Below, one piece after another: positions 44,080-56,808 of a stretch of 64,000 nucleotides of DNA. A program made the position numbers and the translations under genes. Positions within the stretch are counted from its first letter, which is position 1. Every line of letters starts with the position of its first letter. Where the stretch lies: positions 65,414,501 through 65,478,500 of the forward strand of contig NC_060215.1 of assembly GCF_021130785.1 (NCBI RefSeq), in the 5' to 3' direction. Under the pieces are notes generated by a model. It searched no databases. It was not told the DNA's origin and saw only the letters and a program-made list of their open reading frames with translations. This stretch comes from Homalodisca vitripennis (taxonomy: Eukaryota > Arthropoda > Insecta > Hemiptera > Cicadellidae).

Positions 44080-45270
44080 TTGTGGTCAAGATGGACACAA
44101 TGATTAGAACAAGCAATGAGGAGCAATGTGTGGATTGCAAATGAAAGCATCCATCTGGTTGAAGGAGCTGTAAAGTATACTTAGAAGAAAAGCTCTCATT
44201 TTTCAGAAGTATGGAAAGAGCTCTGAAAAAGATAAACTCAAACTCTGAAGACAAAAGTATCTTACTCTAAGGCAGCCTCTACTCCTATTCAAACCACTCA
44301 GTATTCGTCCTGCTTGGTTCTTGAACACATGGTGAAGATGTTCATGGAACAAGTCATAGCATTTTTACACAGCTGAGTTCTTCAACCCTTCCCTCGTATA
44401 TCCACCACTTTAGTCGCTCAAGATGCTTCATCTTCCACTGGTACTGGGATCCCCACTGATCCATCTAAACCCAAACAAATGGGCTTAAGTGGAAAACCCA
44501 CAGCAGCTTCCCTATTTAAACAAATTAACGCAGCAGATAATATACCAAATCTAACATCTGAAGAGAGGAATGCCCTTGTTCCAAGTAAAAGTTACAGGTA
44601 AATATAAAAAGCAGAACAAAGATCACAGTCTAAATCGCCTCCCTCTTCCCATTATACTCAAATCTCCGTCATTGAAGAAGAAATGGAGGACCCTCGTCTA
44701 TAATCTGAATTTAGGACCTTCTCAGGAAGTTTTCACCTCAACCAAGAGACAAACAGAATTTAAAATAAAAATTATATAATGTTATCAATATTCTAATGAA
44801 ATACAATCAGATTGAAAAGCCACCTAGAAGATTTTAAATGGCCTATAAATGATCACAATATTAATGTAATATGCATCCAAGAGACTAAGTTTCATTCAGG
44901 ATGCTGTGTGCCACAGAAAGGATTCAACATCTTCCGTCAGTATCATATCTGTGACAGCAACGCTTGCGGCGGAGTGGCTTTACTGGATGCAACTCTTAAT
45001 GCAACAGAGGTGCAGCTGACAACTGAGCTCCAGACAGTCTACATTTCTATTTCTTATCCAATTGAACTAAATATATGCTAAATATATATACCTGCAAATC
45101 CAGCAATGCTTTCCTGAGAAAGTCTGTTTAAACTTATTGAAAAGCTACTCTCGTCTTTTTTACTGGTCGGTAATTTCAACTCTCATCACGAAAGTTGAGG
45201 TTCTTCCTACAGCTCTTGAAAAGGGAATCTCATGGTGGGGTCCATGGATGATCCGAACCTAGCAATTCTC
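44080..45270 (+). pseudogene. Degenerate Jockey-like retrotransposon: CCHC gag and endonuclease
   Basis: At 44067-44103 one frame reads V-C-S-H-C-G-Q-D-G-H-N-D, a zinc-knuckle core (C-x2-C-G-x2-G-H). Shortly after, another frame has Q-C-V-D-C-K-(stop)-K-H-P-S-G-(stop)-R-S-C-K-V-Y-L-E-E-K, the last knuckle and tail typical of Jockey/R1 ORF1. From 44812 the endonuclease domain appears: I-N-V-I-C-I-Q-E-T-K-F (catalytic Glu), then C-G-G-V-A-L-L-D-A; it breaks at 45081. About 45160-45190 has a decayed G-x-F-N-S motif. No RT follows. Left and right boundaries are uncertain. Confidence 0.7.
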
Positions 45271-45553
45271 AACAATGGCACCTCTACTTATATATGTCCA
45301 AGAACCGTTAACTGCTTTGTACTGTGTGTGATGTACTCCTTAGTATACAGCATATGATCCTTCAGTGTACAGCTTTTATTTAACAAGCAGTGTAAAAAGT
45401 GTACCTGATGGGATACACACCAGGTTTTCGTAAAGCATGTCTTGCACCCAATAGGGGTACACGTTACTATGCATTTCATTATTGCATTTTTATTGTTTGC
45501 CTGTCTTGGTGGTTTGTTAAATGTGAGCCTGCGCTTAAATGAATACCTTAGAC

Positions 45554-46252
45554 CAGGGCTGCCCAACCTACGGCCCGCGGGCCGAATCCGGCCCGCGAGT
45601 CAGTTTTATGTGGCCCGCCTTGTTGCCAAAACAATCAAATTTGTTTACAAGCATTTGAAATATTAAATAAATACAAATTTTGAGAACCAAGCAGTCCAGC
45701 CGATTTCACGTAGAACGAGCCGTATTCATTTGGTGGAGTATGAGTGTTGAAAGAAGTAAAGTAGTTGCAGACAGATTTCACTGACTACGGTGGTGGCTGT
45801 CGGCTGGCGAATAGAGCGCGCGCGTAAAGCACGGCACAGCGCGCGGTGCGGCGACGTAACCCCTACCCAACTCAAGGTCACCACTCGCCACGTAATTTGT
45901 ATGTCCTAGTATCCTAGTAGGATTAATTTAAATCAATTTATTGGTGACTTTTTTTATTGTTCCCTCAGAATTAGAGCAAACATCCAAAAGTCTGGGTTTA
46001 TATTTATTTCTACTAAAAAAAAACCTAAAAACATTATAAACCTTTACCTAGCAACTAATAAATAATAAGAAATTACAATAATCAGGAAACAAGGGCCAAA
46101 TAACCTTAAAACTCATATTTTGCACAGCATTTCTGGAACAAACCCTGGGCAATGCGTTTTGTTTGGGGTTCCAAATCCCCTGGGATGTTGGCCCGCCTGG
46201 CCATAAAGGGTTTACAATGTGGCCCTTGGGTAAAAACGGTTGGGCACCCCTG
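45554..46252. mobile_element. hAT non-autonomous element, 699 bp, perfect 8-bp TSD
   Basis: The left end CAGGGCTGCCCAACC and the right end (complement CAGGGGTGCCCAACC) are flanked by identical 8-bp CCTTAGAC at 45546-45553 and 46253-46260. An 8-bp duplication and CAGGG termini define hAT. The interior has GC-rich palindromic GGCCCGCGGGCC and GCGCGCGCG sequence unlike the host. No transposase ORF. The exact duplication argues for recent insertion. Confidence 0.95.
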
Positions 46253-46738
46253 CCTTAGACTATGGTGTTCTCTGTTGAAAAAAAAAACATTGAAAAACAT
46301 ATTGAAGTAAATTTGTTGTGCAAAATTTCTAAGCTTACATACATTTCTTGTTATACTTGGGCGTTTAATGTAAAAAAAGATACGGCTTTTTGCCATTATT
46401 ATTGAAACATTCTATGCCAAATAAAAGAAGTCTGGAAATAAGCAGTTGTCGTGTATGTGTTAATGGATTGTGAGACCCCTGTACTTTGCCAATTAAAGTG
46501 TTACTCGCAATATGACAATACCACTATATGAAGTACCATGTATTTTATTGGTCAATAAAACCCGAGCTCTTTGGCTTTAAATAATTTCTTTTACATTTCC
46601 AAATTAATAAGCGCTGAAAATATAAGTTTAAATTAATGTTTGAATAATTTTGTATAATAAAAATGCTATGATCTACTTTAATTATTAATTAACTTAGTTG
46701 TAGTTGATGCTAATTGTTTTACTCGTGTGCATAATATA

Positions 46739-48055
46739 CAAGGGCCATCCAGAAAGCGGTACCTGTTTGTGCAATAAAAACATAGGAGTAAATATTAACA
46801 AATATAAACATTTTTACTCGAAAGAGCGTACTTTACACTACTTCTCCACATAATCTCCAATCAAATTTAGGCATTTGTCAGAACGTGTGACGGGTTTTGT
46901 ATTCCAGTGTCATAGTCCTCCACCGCCAGTGTATTGAGATAATTTCTTCATCGCTGTCAAATCTTTTTCCCACCAAAAATTCTTGTAACCTTCATAAAGA
47001 GATGAAAATTCTATGGGGCCAATACTAGGTTGTACAGTGAGTGGTCGAAGGTTTCCCACTCAAACTGCTGCAAAAGTTGTGTTATCACGGCTGCATGAGG
47101 CCCGGCATCGTCATGAACGAGAGTGATGCTTGTAGACAATAGACTTCGCCGTCGATTGTGTATTACCTGCCGTAATTTCTTTAATGTTTCACAATACGCA
47201 GTAGCATTATTTGTGTCTCAATGGGCCATAAAATTAATGAGCAGGACACCTTGTCGACCTCAGAAAGTAGTTGGCATGAGTTTCCTGGTAGTCAGAACTG
47301 TCTTTTTTTTCTTTTTTTTTTGGTTGGTGAATGAGCATGATGCCACTCCATTGACTGTTGTTTACTCTCAGGTGATGCATAACAAACCCATGTTTCGTCT
47401 CCAGTAATGATGTGAGTCAGGAAATAGTCTCCTTCATCGGAATAACATCCCAGAAACATCAGTGCTGCAGCCATATGCTTGGTTTTGTGCTCATTTATAA
47501 GCATGCGAGGGACTCACCTTGCACAAATTTTTGAATAATGCAGATGGTCTTTGACAATTTCATGAACAATTGTTCGACACATTCGGAAACTATTCACAGA
47601 GTTCATCAATTGTGACACACCAATTGTTCCTCAAGTACTCGTCTACTGAGCTCATCAGTTCTGTAATGACAGATGGTCTTCCTGAACTCTCCTCGTCGTG
47701 TGTATTCTCCCTCTCCAGGTTGAAGTTGTGACACCAGCGCTGAACGGATGACTCGTCCATTACATTTTCTCCATACACCTCCTTTTAATTGGCGATGAAT
47801 ATAACAAGGTTGAACGTTTCGTGCATTAAGAAATTTAATCATGGCCCTCACTTCACAACTAGCAGCGTTCTCAATTTGTTTAAACATTATAAACGATCAC
47901 TAACACAACACAGGCAATGCGTCACACAACCTCACACAGAGTATGTAGTCAAGCCACTGATGCAAAAAGCCACAAGTCTGACCCTGCCCAACAGCTGCGC
48001 GCATCATCAGCGCTACATGGGGTACTAACGGATACTACTTTCCGGATGACCCTCA
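46739..48055 (-). mobile_element. mariner transposon, full-length but degenerate, 1317 bp
   Basis: Ends CAAGGGCCATCCAGAAAG (left) and complement TGAGGGTCATCCGGAAAG (right) are flanked by TA (46737-46738, 48056-48057). The transposase runs on the minus strand from about 47887. It is the same subfamily as the remnant at 4935. Confidence 0.95.
46860..47887 (-). pseudogene. mariner transposase, multiply frameshifted
   Basis: From 47887: M-F-K-Q-I-E-N-A-A-S-C-E-V-R with an HTH region, a shift into V-Q-R-W-C-H-N-F-N and R-P-S-V-I-T-E-L, then E-H-K-T-K-H-M-A-A-A-L-M-F-L and the first catalytic block T-G-D-E-T-W-V-C-Y near 47400. The second block is H-D-D-A-G-P-H near 47110 and the third is decayed (V-L-A-P-(stop)-N-F-H-L-F near 47035), lacking the aspartate. 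Several stops and shifts show it is inactive. Confidence 0.9.
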
Positions 48056-48057
48056 TA

Positions 48058-48668
48058 GATACAGATATATTTATTTACTTTGACTATTGATTGTGAGTGA
48101 AAAAGTGTGATAGGAGGGTTTTGTGGTGTTTTGCTTATAAAATATGCTTTGGTAAGTGGTAAAAAGTTCATTTTTATACACGATCATGTTTGCTAAATGT
48201 TTGTGATCATGTGTATAATATATTTGTATAATGTGCATATTATGGGAGTGTAAATGGCCATAGGGTCAAAGGGTTAATTTAAAGCAATGTTGTATCCTAT
48301 CAAGTTGAATATAAGAGAGTACAGGCTCTTTACGGTAGTGTTTATATAAGCATTTAATATATTGTTTTACTCTCTTTTAGATAAGTTTTAAACTTTTTAT
48401 CAACATTTTGAGTGTTTTAATAAAATATTTTAAATTATGAACATGTTGGAAACTCAATTTCTATAATCAGTTGGTTTGATAAGTAAGCTTGTACAGTTAG
48501 ATCTTGGACTACATGAATCCAAAACTAATAAACCAACTTATTTTCTGCTCTAACAAATTCTGTTCATTAGTTTTTAAAGTGATACTGTAGGTGGCGATTT
48601 AAATCCAAGTATAAAACTGGGAGCTACATAAAACCTGATATCAAGTGTAAAATGTATTAATTTTGTAG
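48058..48668. other. Intron 7 end with a solo TTAA-element terminus
   Basis: A right-hand end ...CCATAGGGTCAAAGGG stops at 48273 before TTAA (48274-48277). GATCATG occurs at 48182 and 48205 just inside. No left end was found. The rest is AT-rich. Confidence 0.5.
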
Positions 48669-48809
48669 ATGTACAATCAAAGACAACAGGGCAATTCCGG
48701 AAGGAAGTATGGTAGTCACAACACAAAGAACAATAAAGAGGTCACAGCTTCAAAGCCTGCATCTACCTACATACCACTTCAATTCGAGAACTCCCTTGGA
48801 AAGCTCCAG
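48669..48809 (+). CDS. Patr-1: PAT1/PATL1 homologue, 47-codon exon
   Basis: The exon follows TTTTGTAG and precedes GTATGT; 141 nt, phase 0 at both ends. It reads M-Y-N-Q-R-Q-Q-G-N-S-G-R and ends Y-I-P-L-Q-F-E-N-S-L-G-K-L-Q. The last part matches the conserved PAT1 block Y-x-P-x-Q-F-E-(G/N)-S-L-G-K-L, which leads into the linker before the C-terminal domain. The methionine is internal, not a start. This identification is strong because the block is nearly invariant in metazoan PAT1 proteins. Confidence 0.93.
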
Positions 48810-51554
48810 GTATGTAGCATTAAAAAGAAGCTGGTGGGTTATGGTCTATGCCTCCTGTAATGCAGACAGAATAATACACTCTCTTCTCTCTGTTTCCTCT
48901 CCTCCCTCACACATCTTTTCCTCAGTACCTTACCACTCATAACACAAGTGTTACCAGGTTATTTCATTCATAAGGTCAAGATCATCATGCAAACATGAGC
49001 ATAGAAAATGCAAACTTCAAACAAAATAATACTTTTTTAAACACAATAGTATTTTATTTTATTAGCTTACCTCTTTACAGTTTTTCAAACACAAAGTACA
49101 ACAACATAACATTTTTGCCATAAATAATTTGGTTAAAGCTGATCAGCTATCGTCGTAAATAAACATTATAGACACACGCCACTACGTGAACGTAAATATA
49201 GAAAATAATAACTACAAGAAAAATATTATTTACAAAAGTATGTTAATTTGTCAATTAGGTTGTCTATTTACAGTTGTTTAAACATAAAATACAGCAAAAA
49301 CACGTTTTACAGGTTTATCATTCCAGTGTGTTTTACAAGTTGCTATCACAAGTTTTGTATTTTGTACTTTAATTGTGCTTCAGTCGGTATGGCAAGAACT
49401 GATTGTAATAACAGCATTCAGCAGTGTAACTTGTTTGAGGACGATGGCGATCAGAATGCACACTTAACAAGTTCGGTGATTCTGACACTAGTTTGGTAAA
49501 TGAAGGTATCATTAATGTTGTTCATGGTAGACAATAAAAACACTACATGTACACTGAATATGGAGGAGTTATGTGTGGCACCTTGCTTTGCCGGCTACCA
49601 AATACTCAAAAACTACTAAAAGGAGTGAATTTTGTTATAATTAGTATATGTAATGTACTTTTAGTAGGAAGTAAATTTCTATTTCATCATTAAAATACTT
49701 CAAATTATAAGGTTATACAACCTTTATAATTTTTCGTACCTAGTAGTCCGTGCCCATTTCACCTCCTACCCTTTCCATAGGTTACCCACTTTGTATCAAG
49801 TATTTCCAATATTTTTTGTGTATATTGTGAGAAAATGGCACCAAAAAGGTCAGTAATTACAGCTTTCCTTTAACAAAAATTGTTTTTACTCACTAAAAAT
49901 ATATATTTATGTAAGACACTGGAAATCACTGTTCACATGTTGGTGTGTATTGGCTAGATGATATTTTACAGAAACTAATCCCCCTCCAGTTACAGCCAAA
50001 CAGGTCATATTGAATTTGGTTGTACATTACACGTACCATTGATACCATGTGTGTAAACATTCAGTAAGCTACATTCAGAGTATTTCTCCTGCCTTCATTT
50101 CTTCTTATTTTAACAAATTTCCTGACCAGTCATGTAACAAAGCACATGTTCCTGCAACCAATGTTACAAATATTTATTTCTCCCAAACAATACAATTCTA
50201 AGATATTAAAACATTTCAAAATGTTATATCCCTTTTTATTATGTTTCTCTCCTCCCAGGCAACTTGCATATTTAATTAAATTACTGTATATTTCCTATGC
50301 AATTTATATCAGATAGTATTTCTTATGAATTTTTGATTAAATTCACATTTTGCTTAACGTCTGCATGCCACCAAGAAGTGTTTACCACTTCCAGTTGGAA
50401 AATTTTAAATTGTCACAAAACTATGGAAGATAAACAGAGTAACATATTCAAACGTATCGTACTTCTGTAGTAACTAAAATTGTGGCCGTTTTCAGTTCCT
50501 GGTAGATGATTGGGATTAGTATTTTCCCATACATCTTTAATATTATTTGCCAAAAGTAGAATTCAGATTCTAAGTTCTATAATTTTTTATTGTAACAAAG
50601 GAATACACCAAAACACCAACCACTAAATTGTATGTTAAAGTGGTGAAGGGTAGTGATTCTATTCCGTCATTCCCCCACTCCTGACTGGAAAGATTGGACA
50701 GTATTGGCCTTACTTCATGTGTCAAATTATGTGCAATCAAATGAAATAGTGTCTGTTGTGACTATCTTGGTCAGCCCCGAAAATAAAGTGGCTTGTGCTT
50801 AAATGCTAGACTGTAATTACCCCCACAGAATATGGCAGCACCGTTATGGTAATTGTTCTCTTTATTATTTTTCTCCCTAGGATTATATATTTTCACATCA
50901 CAGGATATTAAACAAAGAGTATTAGGGATAAAAATTTGTACGTTTAAATATTGACAATGTAAACAAAGAACTTAATATATAGCTGTTTTGAATCAGCATT
51001 GTGGCATTTCTTGCATATATGGTTGGTGATAAAGGGTGACCACAGTGGCATCTCTCTCATATAGTGATGGAAGTTTGTCATCGTAGCTCTTAAAAGGTTA
51101 AATATATTATTATAGTTGCTTATATATATATATAATACTATGGAATCAGAAATTTTTAACCAGGAATGCTAAGGAATGCCATAGTTGTGATTCTATTCAT
51201 CTTGTCACATGGTATGTTATGAATTATTGATTTCTTATTCATAGAAAATTATAGTTTTTATATAAAATTTATCTGCAAATTATCTGTCAGTTTTGAAATA
51301 AATCCAACACTTCTTTATATAAAATATGTTAGAATTTGAACAAAAACTCATTTTTGAGTAAATTGGTGTATACATAATGTTTCATGAATTAATTAGTGGA
51401 GTCTATACAACTAAATGTAAAGATTAAAACATTTACTTGAACTCACATTCTTAATTTTGTTGTTGATTATATGAAACATGTATAATTTTTATATGCATTC
51501 TATAAGTATATTTACGGTTAACCTACATTTAATTCAAATTATCATTTTTTTCAG
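48810..51554. other. Intron 8, no gene seen
   Basis: AT-rich. Around 49388-49530 an acidic + strand stretch (C-N-L-F-E-D-D-G-D-Q-N-A-H-L, then G-D-S-D-T-S-L-V-N-E-G in another frame) resembles a piggyBac-like N-terminus but is too short to call. At 50368-50400 is a relative of the element end at 7170. Decayed TTAA-type ends occur near 51100. Confidence 0.4.
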
Positions 51555-51671
51555 ATTGGAAGTGTTACTGCTCCTAGAAAAATTATTGAAACTGAACTTG
51601 TGGAAAACGTGGAAAATAATTCCAAACAATCCGATAAGAAGCACAAACAGAATTTAATGGAAGTAGAAGAG
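51555..51671 (+). CDS. Patr-1: PAT1/PATL1 homologue, 39-codon exon
   Basis: The exon follows TTTTTTCAG and precedes GTAATT; 117 nt, phase 0. It reads I-G-S-V-T-A-P-R-K-I-I-E-T-E-L-V and, after a charged linker, K-K-H-K-Q-N-L-M-E-V-E-E. Vertebrate PATL1 has V-S-S-V-N-N-P-R-K-M-I at the same place directly after S-L-G-K-L, then a basic linker before the helical C-terminal domain. The junctions to the exons on both sides therefore fit the family sequence exactly. Confidence 0.93.
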
Positions 51672-53136
51672 GTAATTTTGTTAATACTTGTTTTGTCTTT
51701 TTAAGTCTTTTAAAATTTTAATCACTCCAAAGAAAAAATGCTTATATTTATAAATCATTCTCAAACTCTTCGTTGTCACACCAAAGTCTTTATGAAACTT
51801 CATCTGGGCTGTTTTCATGAACTTCCCAGTGTACCTTAGTGATTGATGATCTCTTCTAAAATTTATCATCATTCAGTGATACAAATAATAGCACATTTAG
51901 TACATTTGTACATAGTACATTTTGAGCTATGCCAAATCGCATAAAAGGCGTTGTAAGAGTTCATAAGCATATCTATAGTTACATAGTGTTTTCCCATTGT
52001 ATTTGTTGGTTTGTTTGAACCTATAGCCACAGCGCTCCACTGATTGTTTTAATTATTACAGTTGGTGACTTTTGCTATAAATATTTTTTAAATATTTTGC
52101 AAGTAAATTTTATGGTTTTAACTACAATATAAAACATAAATGAGGATAAATTCTTTAAATTAAGTGACCAAAATTTAATTTTTCACTCAAAGTTAGACTA
52201 CAAATTCTCTCTCCCAAGAATATCCACAGTGAAACATGAATGTTCAATGTTGTAATAAATTATTTATACACACTGTGTATTCTAAAAGTACAGTAGTTCA
52301 TTTTTCAATTAGTAACTTAATAGCAACATAATTGAAAACATTTTGTAAATTAATTACTTGTGTATTAATGTTGCTAAGCAACAAATTGTGACATTTTTCA
52401 CCTCTATAAAATGAATGATTTTTGTAAGAAAATTATAATACTCGTATAATTTTTTCTGCCCTTTACTATAAAAAATCTGGAAAATGTTATAGGTAAATGA
52501 CTTAAGTTGAAATTCAGTACTTTTGTTTAAAAAAATGTTTATTAGAGTTTCAACCTAGAACAAAATAAACAATATATTTTAACCTACATTTTTTTCATTC
52601 TTGTTATGCTTTATGTTTTACAACATGGTAAAAATTTGAAAAAAATGTTGAAAATGATATTACATTTTTCCAAAACTACATCTTCCATTAGAACAGAACG
52701 GCACTTTTCAAACAGAAATTGATAAAATCATAGCACTAAAGATGTCAAAAGAGCTGAAATTTATAAACATTGTTATTTATTCTACAGCCAGTTTCATTTT
52801 TATTACACCCCATGCAAACTTACATATTTATCAAAGGAATTTATTATAATTTGGTTTATTTGCTATGAAAAACCAATATTTATTTAATAAACTTCATTTT
52901 ATGTTCTTTTATTTTCAAATCTATCATACAAAATCACCAAAAACTCAGTTTTTTACAAATTTGTTGTGTACGATTTAAGATTTGGCCTTTCAGTAGTATT
53001 TATTGTAGGTAACGATTCTTTAAAGTAGTTCATTAGTAAGCAAGATAAAAGCAAACACGAGATAACAGAGTTAAAAAATAGGTGACCTGGGTAAAGCTCC
53101 ACAAGGTAGGTGTACCTATATCATTATAGGAATATA
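51672..53136. other. Intron 9 start, no gene seen
   Basis: AT-rich sequence with no recognisable feature. Confidence 0.4.
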
Positions 53137-53777
53137 CAGTTTGTTTGAAAAGTTTGGAAACTCCTTTTTATTTTTCAAATCATTGTAGATATAATATATA
53201 AACTTTGCACAGTGTTATAAGGTTATATTGACAACTTTGTTATGCAGTAACCATTACACGCATACATTGGGGGGGACGGCGTGTTGAACGTGTTATAGAA
53301 ATCTTAAATATAAGCATGGGTCAAGTGATACTTCATTTTAAAGAGCTCAGTTAATAGAGTTGAATTCCACAAACCGCATCTCAAAAGGTTGATCGAATCA
53401 GAAATTGCAGCATGTAAAATAAAACAAGTACAGTAACTGACTATTATTGGTGAATTCCCGTTTCTGTTGTTTTCCCTTGGCATATATTACTTAAACAGGC
53501 CTTGATGACATGCCTTATCATTCAGAGCTGTCAATGTTTAGACAAAAGACTTTATTTGTCCAGTGGATTTTAGAGATTTATGTATTAAAACTGGACAGTT
53601 TTAAATTATGAAGAAAATCACAACATCTAATACACCAGAATTAATCAACTGTTCAATACAGAAGACTAATCAGCTGTCAAATGTTATTAATTAGGAACAT
53701 TATAAAAATTGCATTGTTGTACTTTTATAGTAATGTGGTTATGGTAATTTGATATTATTCTGTTAAAATTTAATTTT

Positions 53778-54100
53778 GTGATTGAAATGCCTCTCAGTGA
53801 AATGGAAAGAATTACTTTACTTATGATGAGGGTATATGGTAAATGGGTACAGTCTTATGAAGAAGTTGGTAGTTTGTTTAGTGAATCATTTCCCAACAGA
53901 CCATTGATATCGAAGTCTACTGTATTCAAAACAGTACGTTTTGAGAAGACTGGCCATGTTAAAGATCGCCCAAGAAGTGGTAAATCGTTATCTGCTACTA
54001 ATAAAGATACATCCTTAGAAATACTACAAAGATTTGTAGAAAAGTCTACATCATCCATAAGAAATACTGCTTCTTATCACGATGTAAGTTCTTCATATCA
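53778..54100 (+). pseudogene. Transposase N-terminal half (helix-turn-helix)
   Basis: This reads M-P-L-S-E-M-E-R-I-T-L-L-M-M-R-V-Y-G, then S-Y-E-E-V-G-S-L-F-S-E-S-F-P, S-K-S-T-V-F-K-T-V, T-G-H-V-K-D-R-P-R-S-G-K and a second HTH ending A-S-Y-H-D-V-S-S-S. The bipartite HTH and G-R-P-R-S-G-type linker are typical of Tc1/mariner-superfamily transposases. Near 54105-54120 the family similarity stops at an insertion; the reading frame beyond it belongs to foreign sequence. Confidence 0.8.
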
Positions 54101-54341
54101 CCTATATAATGTTAAATTCGCCTTCGGCTCATCGGGGGCTACGCCAGGCCCCTTAAAAGGGGTGTTGGCAAATTCGGGGATAAGTGGAATAAAGTATTGT
54201 TTGAATTCGGGGATGAGGTTTCCAAATTTAATGTTCACAGCTTTATCTGTTCTCTAGAATCGTGCAGGTCATAATGCTTCGCTAACGCTCAGCCAAATAA
54301 TGTGTGATATGTAACAAAATTCAATGCATTTCGTAAAAAAT

Positions 54342-54463
54342 GAGGGTGAAACACATATCTTACGTTATTCTTTTCTGAGGGAAATTTACCAATACACCAA
54401 ACATTTTTTAAAGATGACTTAATTTCCAATAAAGATATCACGTAAGATATGTGTTCCGCCCTC
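54342..54463. repeat. 122-bp MITE
   Basis: The ends GAGGGTGAAACACATATCTTACG and complement (GAGGGCGGAACACATATCTTACG) form 23-bp inverted repeats with two mismatches. It is inserted inside the 4-kb long-TIR element. Confidence 0.85.
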
Positions 54464-54988
54464 TAGATTGATCATAATTGGCTTTTGAACACAAATAAAC
54501 ATGGAAAATTGCCTATAATTATCTAAAGTTTTTACTTGCTAGCTTTTTATAAAGGTTTGTTTGTGCTATGAGAATAAATAGACGGTAATCTTTAGCATCT
54601 AAATAAGTTGATCAGGAGGTTTGATTCAAGACCAGAGAGGTTCCTGGAGTACAGGGATAAAATTACCAGGGTTTGAAATACCAGATGTTTCTTTCCTGGA
54701 GGCAGCTGTGTCTGTTATAAGAACAAGTATGTCATAATGACATGCATCTTGGATGTGTTTGTTCAACCCCAAACTTCAAAATTTGGAACAGTGAGTATTT
54801 TCCCACAGTTAATAATAAACAACTGTTAGGTAAAGATAAATAAAATGTACTCTGTCCCTGTCTACTAGATTCGGTTACACTCAGCCTTTTCAAGAAAACA
54901 AAGTTCATTCTGTCCCTATCTACTATTGCCATTTCGCTGATGGAAATGTCACGGAGGTCGCGGTAACCCATTTCTAACGTGTTTTACA

Positions 54989-56140
54989 GCCAAAACCATT
55001 GATGATAGGGCAAAAATTTACTGGACCTTTTTTTAGACCTGGTAGTTTTCTAATATTTTTAAAACTTATTTTAACCCTTTGACGTGGTTTGACGTTGTAT
55101 GGGCGCAAGTGATCAGTCTATCATTTGGTTCCATCTTACGGTCAAATTCCGAACTATTTCGACCAAGTAATAATGTGAGAATGTTGTGCATATGTTTCTG
55201 TTCTTTTTCTTCTTGTTATTTTATTTGTCTGATTATTTAGGACATTCAACAGGCTGTTGTCGTCAGCTGACTGCAGTAATGGCGTTGTGAGTGAACAAAG
55301 CGGCGTGACTTGTTTACCGGGACGTTTTTGCTTGTGTTTTACGTTGGCTGGTTTAGTTATTTGATAGAAAAGTGTTTTTGATTGTAATATGTGATTTTAG
55401 TAGTGTAATTAGTTGTAAAAATTATAGCACAGGATAGTGAAATTGACCGCTGGGTGGGCTATGATTCTGATGATAGTGTTAGTGTTGATATTGATTATGC
55501 TTAGTTGCAAGGAACACCAAATTGTGAGGAAAGCGGTGAAGATGACATTCTTGGCTGCTTTTCACCTAGGCCTACAGGGTTGTTGACCATGACAATGTTA
55601 GTGAACATGAGCATGTATACTATAAGTACCGCGTCAATGGGTTATATTACGACCAATAGTTTGGCCACTATCGGGCCCGGAATCTCACGGAAAACTACAA
55701 GAATTTGGCACATAATCGTGTTTTGCAAGCATATCCATATATGAAATAGACAAAAAAGTCACTTGAGCTTTTTTGTAGTTCATATTATATTTTATTTAAA
55801 TCAAATTTTTGTTTCAAGTTACAATTAATGATTCGGCTGCAATCGAGTGCAGAATCCAAATTTTCACATAAAAATTACAAAAGTATTGCATGTTAACATG
55901 TTATGCAGGCAAACTATTGAAGATAGATCAAAACGTTACTAGACCTTTTTTGTAGATTACATTGTTTTCTAAATCCTAATTACAATTTGTGTTGAGCTAC
56001 GACCAATGGTTTTGCCACTATCGAACCCGGAAGCTAATTTTTTATGAAAGTATTGCACACAATCGTGTTTTGTGGCCACACCGATGGAGATATAGTAAAA
56101 AGTCACTAGATCTTTCTTGTAGTTCACTTCATTCTTTACT
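54989..56140. repeat. Degenerate repeat array with TTAA-element end
   Basis: A segment AAAA(G/C/T)T(C/T)ACT(A/G/T)GA..TTTTT(T)GTAG occurs at about 55013, 55755, 55930 and 56098. The longer unit (CCAATAG/GTTTTGGCCACTATCG..CCCGGAA ... ACAATCGTGTTTTG) is complete at 55650-55790 and 56005-56135. TTAA (55071-55074) followed by CCCTTTGACGTGG marks a left element end inside it. A frame near 55445-55500 (I-D-R-W-V-G-Y-D-S-D-D-S) may be a piggyBac-like N-terminus. Confidence 0.6.
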
Positions 56141-56312
56141 AACGATTTTTTATCAGATACCAGCTAGCTCTAACAGTTCACCTGCTGTATACTTGAATGA
56201 GTTACACATGCGGCTGTATATATATTAGATCAGTCCAGGAGCTTTCAGAGGATGATTCCGATTGAAGAATCGAATTCTGTGGATAAATGATGACCAAGTA
56301 TAACTAATCACC

Positions 56313-56808
56313 TAACCTTTTAGCTGACATTGTGTTTTCTGACAAAGCCACCTTTGCCCTTATTGGACAAGTAAGTAGACACAACTGTCATTTTTGGAGT
56401 GATGAAAACCCTAATTGGATGAGGGAGAGCCATACACTGAGACCTGAGAAAGTTAATGTTTGCAGGGAATGTTGACTCCCACGTTGTTGGGCCTTCATAA
56501 TTAATGGACCATTGAACGAGGATTTTTATCAATTACTGTTGATCAATTCCGTTGTACCAGCTTTACGAATTAGAATAGAGTGGCTACCTAGATCACCTGA
56601 TTTAAACCCTCTAGATTATTTCTTATGGGGATATTTAAAACAACAAGTTTATAAAACTAAGCCTGCCAATATAAGACAACTAATTTAGTGCATAATGGAA
56701 GAGGCATAACGAATACCTCCCGTTGTATTACAAAATGTTGTTAAAATATTTTACAACAGGGTGGCACACTACCAAATAACACATGGACAGCACTTTAAAA
56801 ACTTGTTG
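56313..56808 (+). pseudogene. Transposase C-terminal half
   Basis: The frame reads [10 protein letters not shown], containing the first catalytic aspartate, then [16 protein letters not shown]. The second catalytic block (Q-D-G-A-P-P-H type) is absent through deletion. The third block is clear: W-L-P-R-S-P-D-L-N-P-L-D-Y-F-L-W-G-Y-L-K. Further stops interrupt the tail. This insect Tc1/mariner-type lineage is common but its formal name is unclear to me. Confidence 0.82.
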
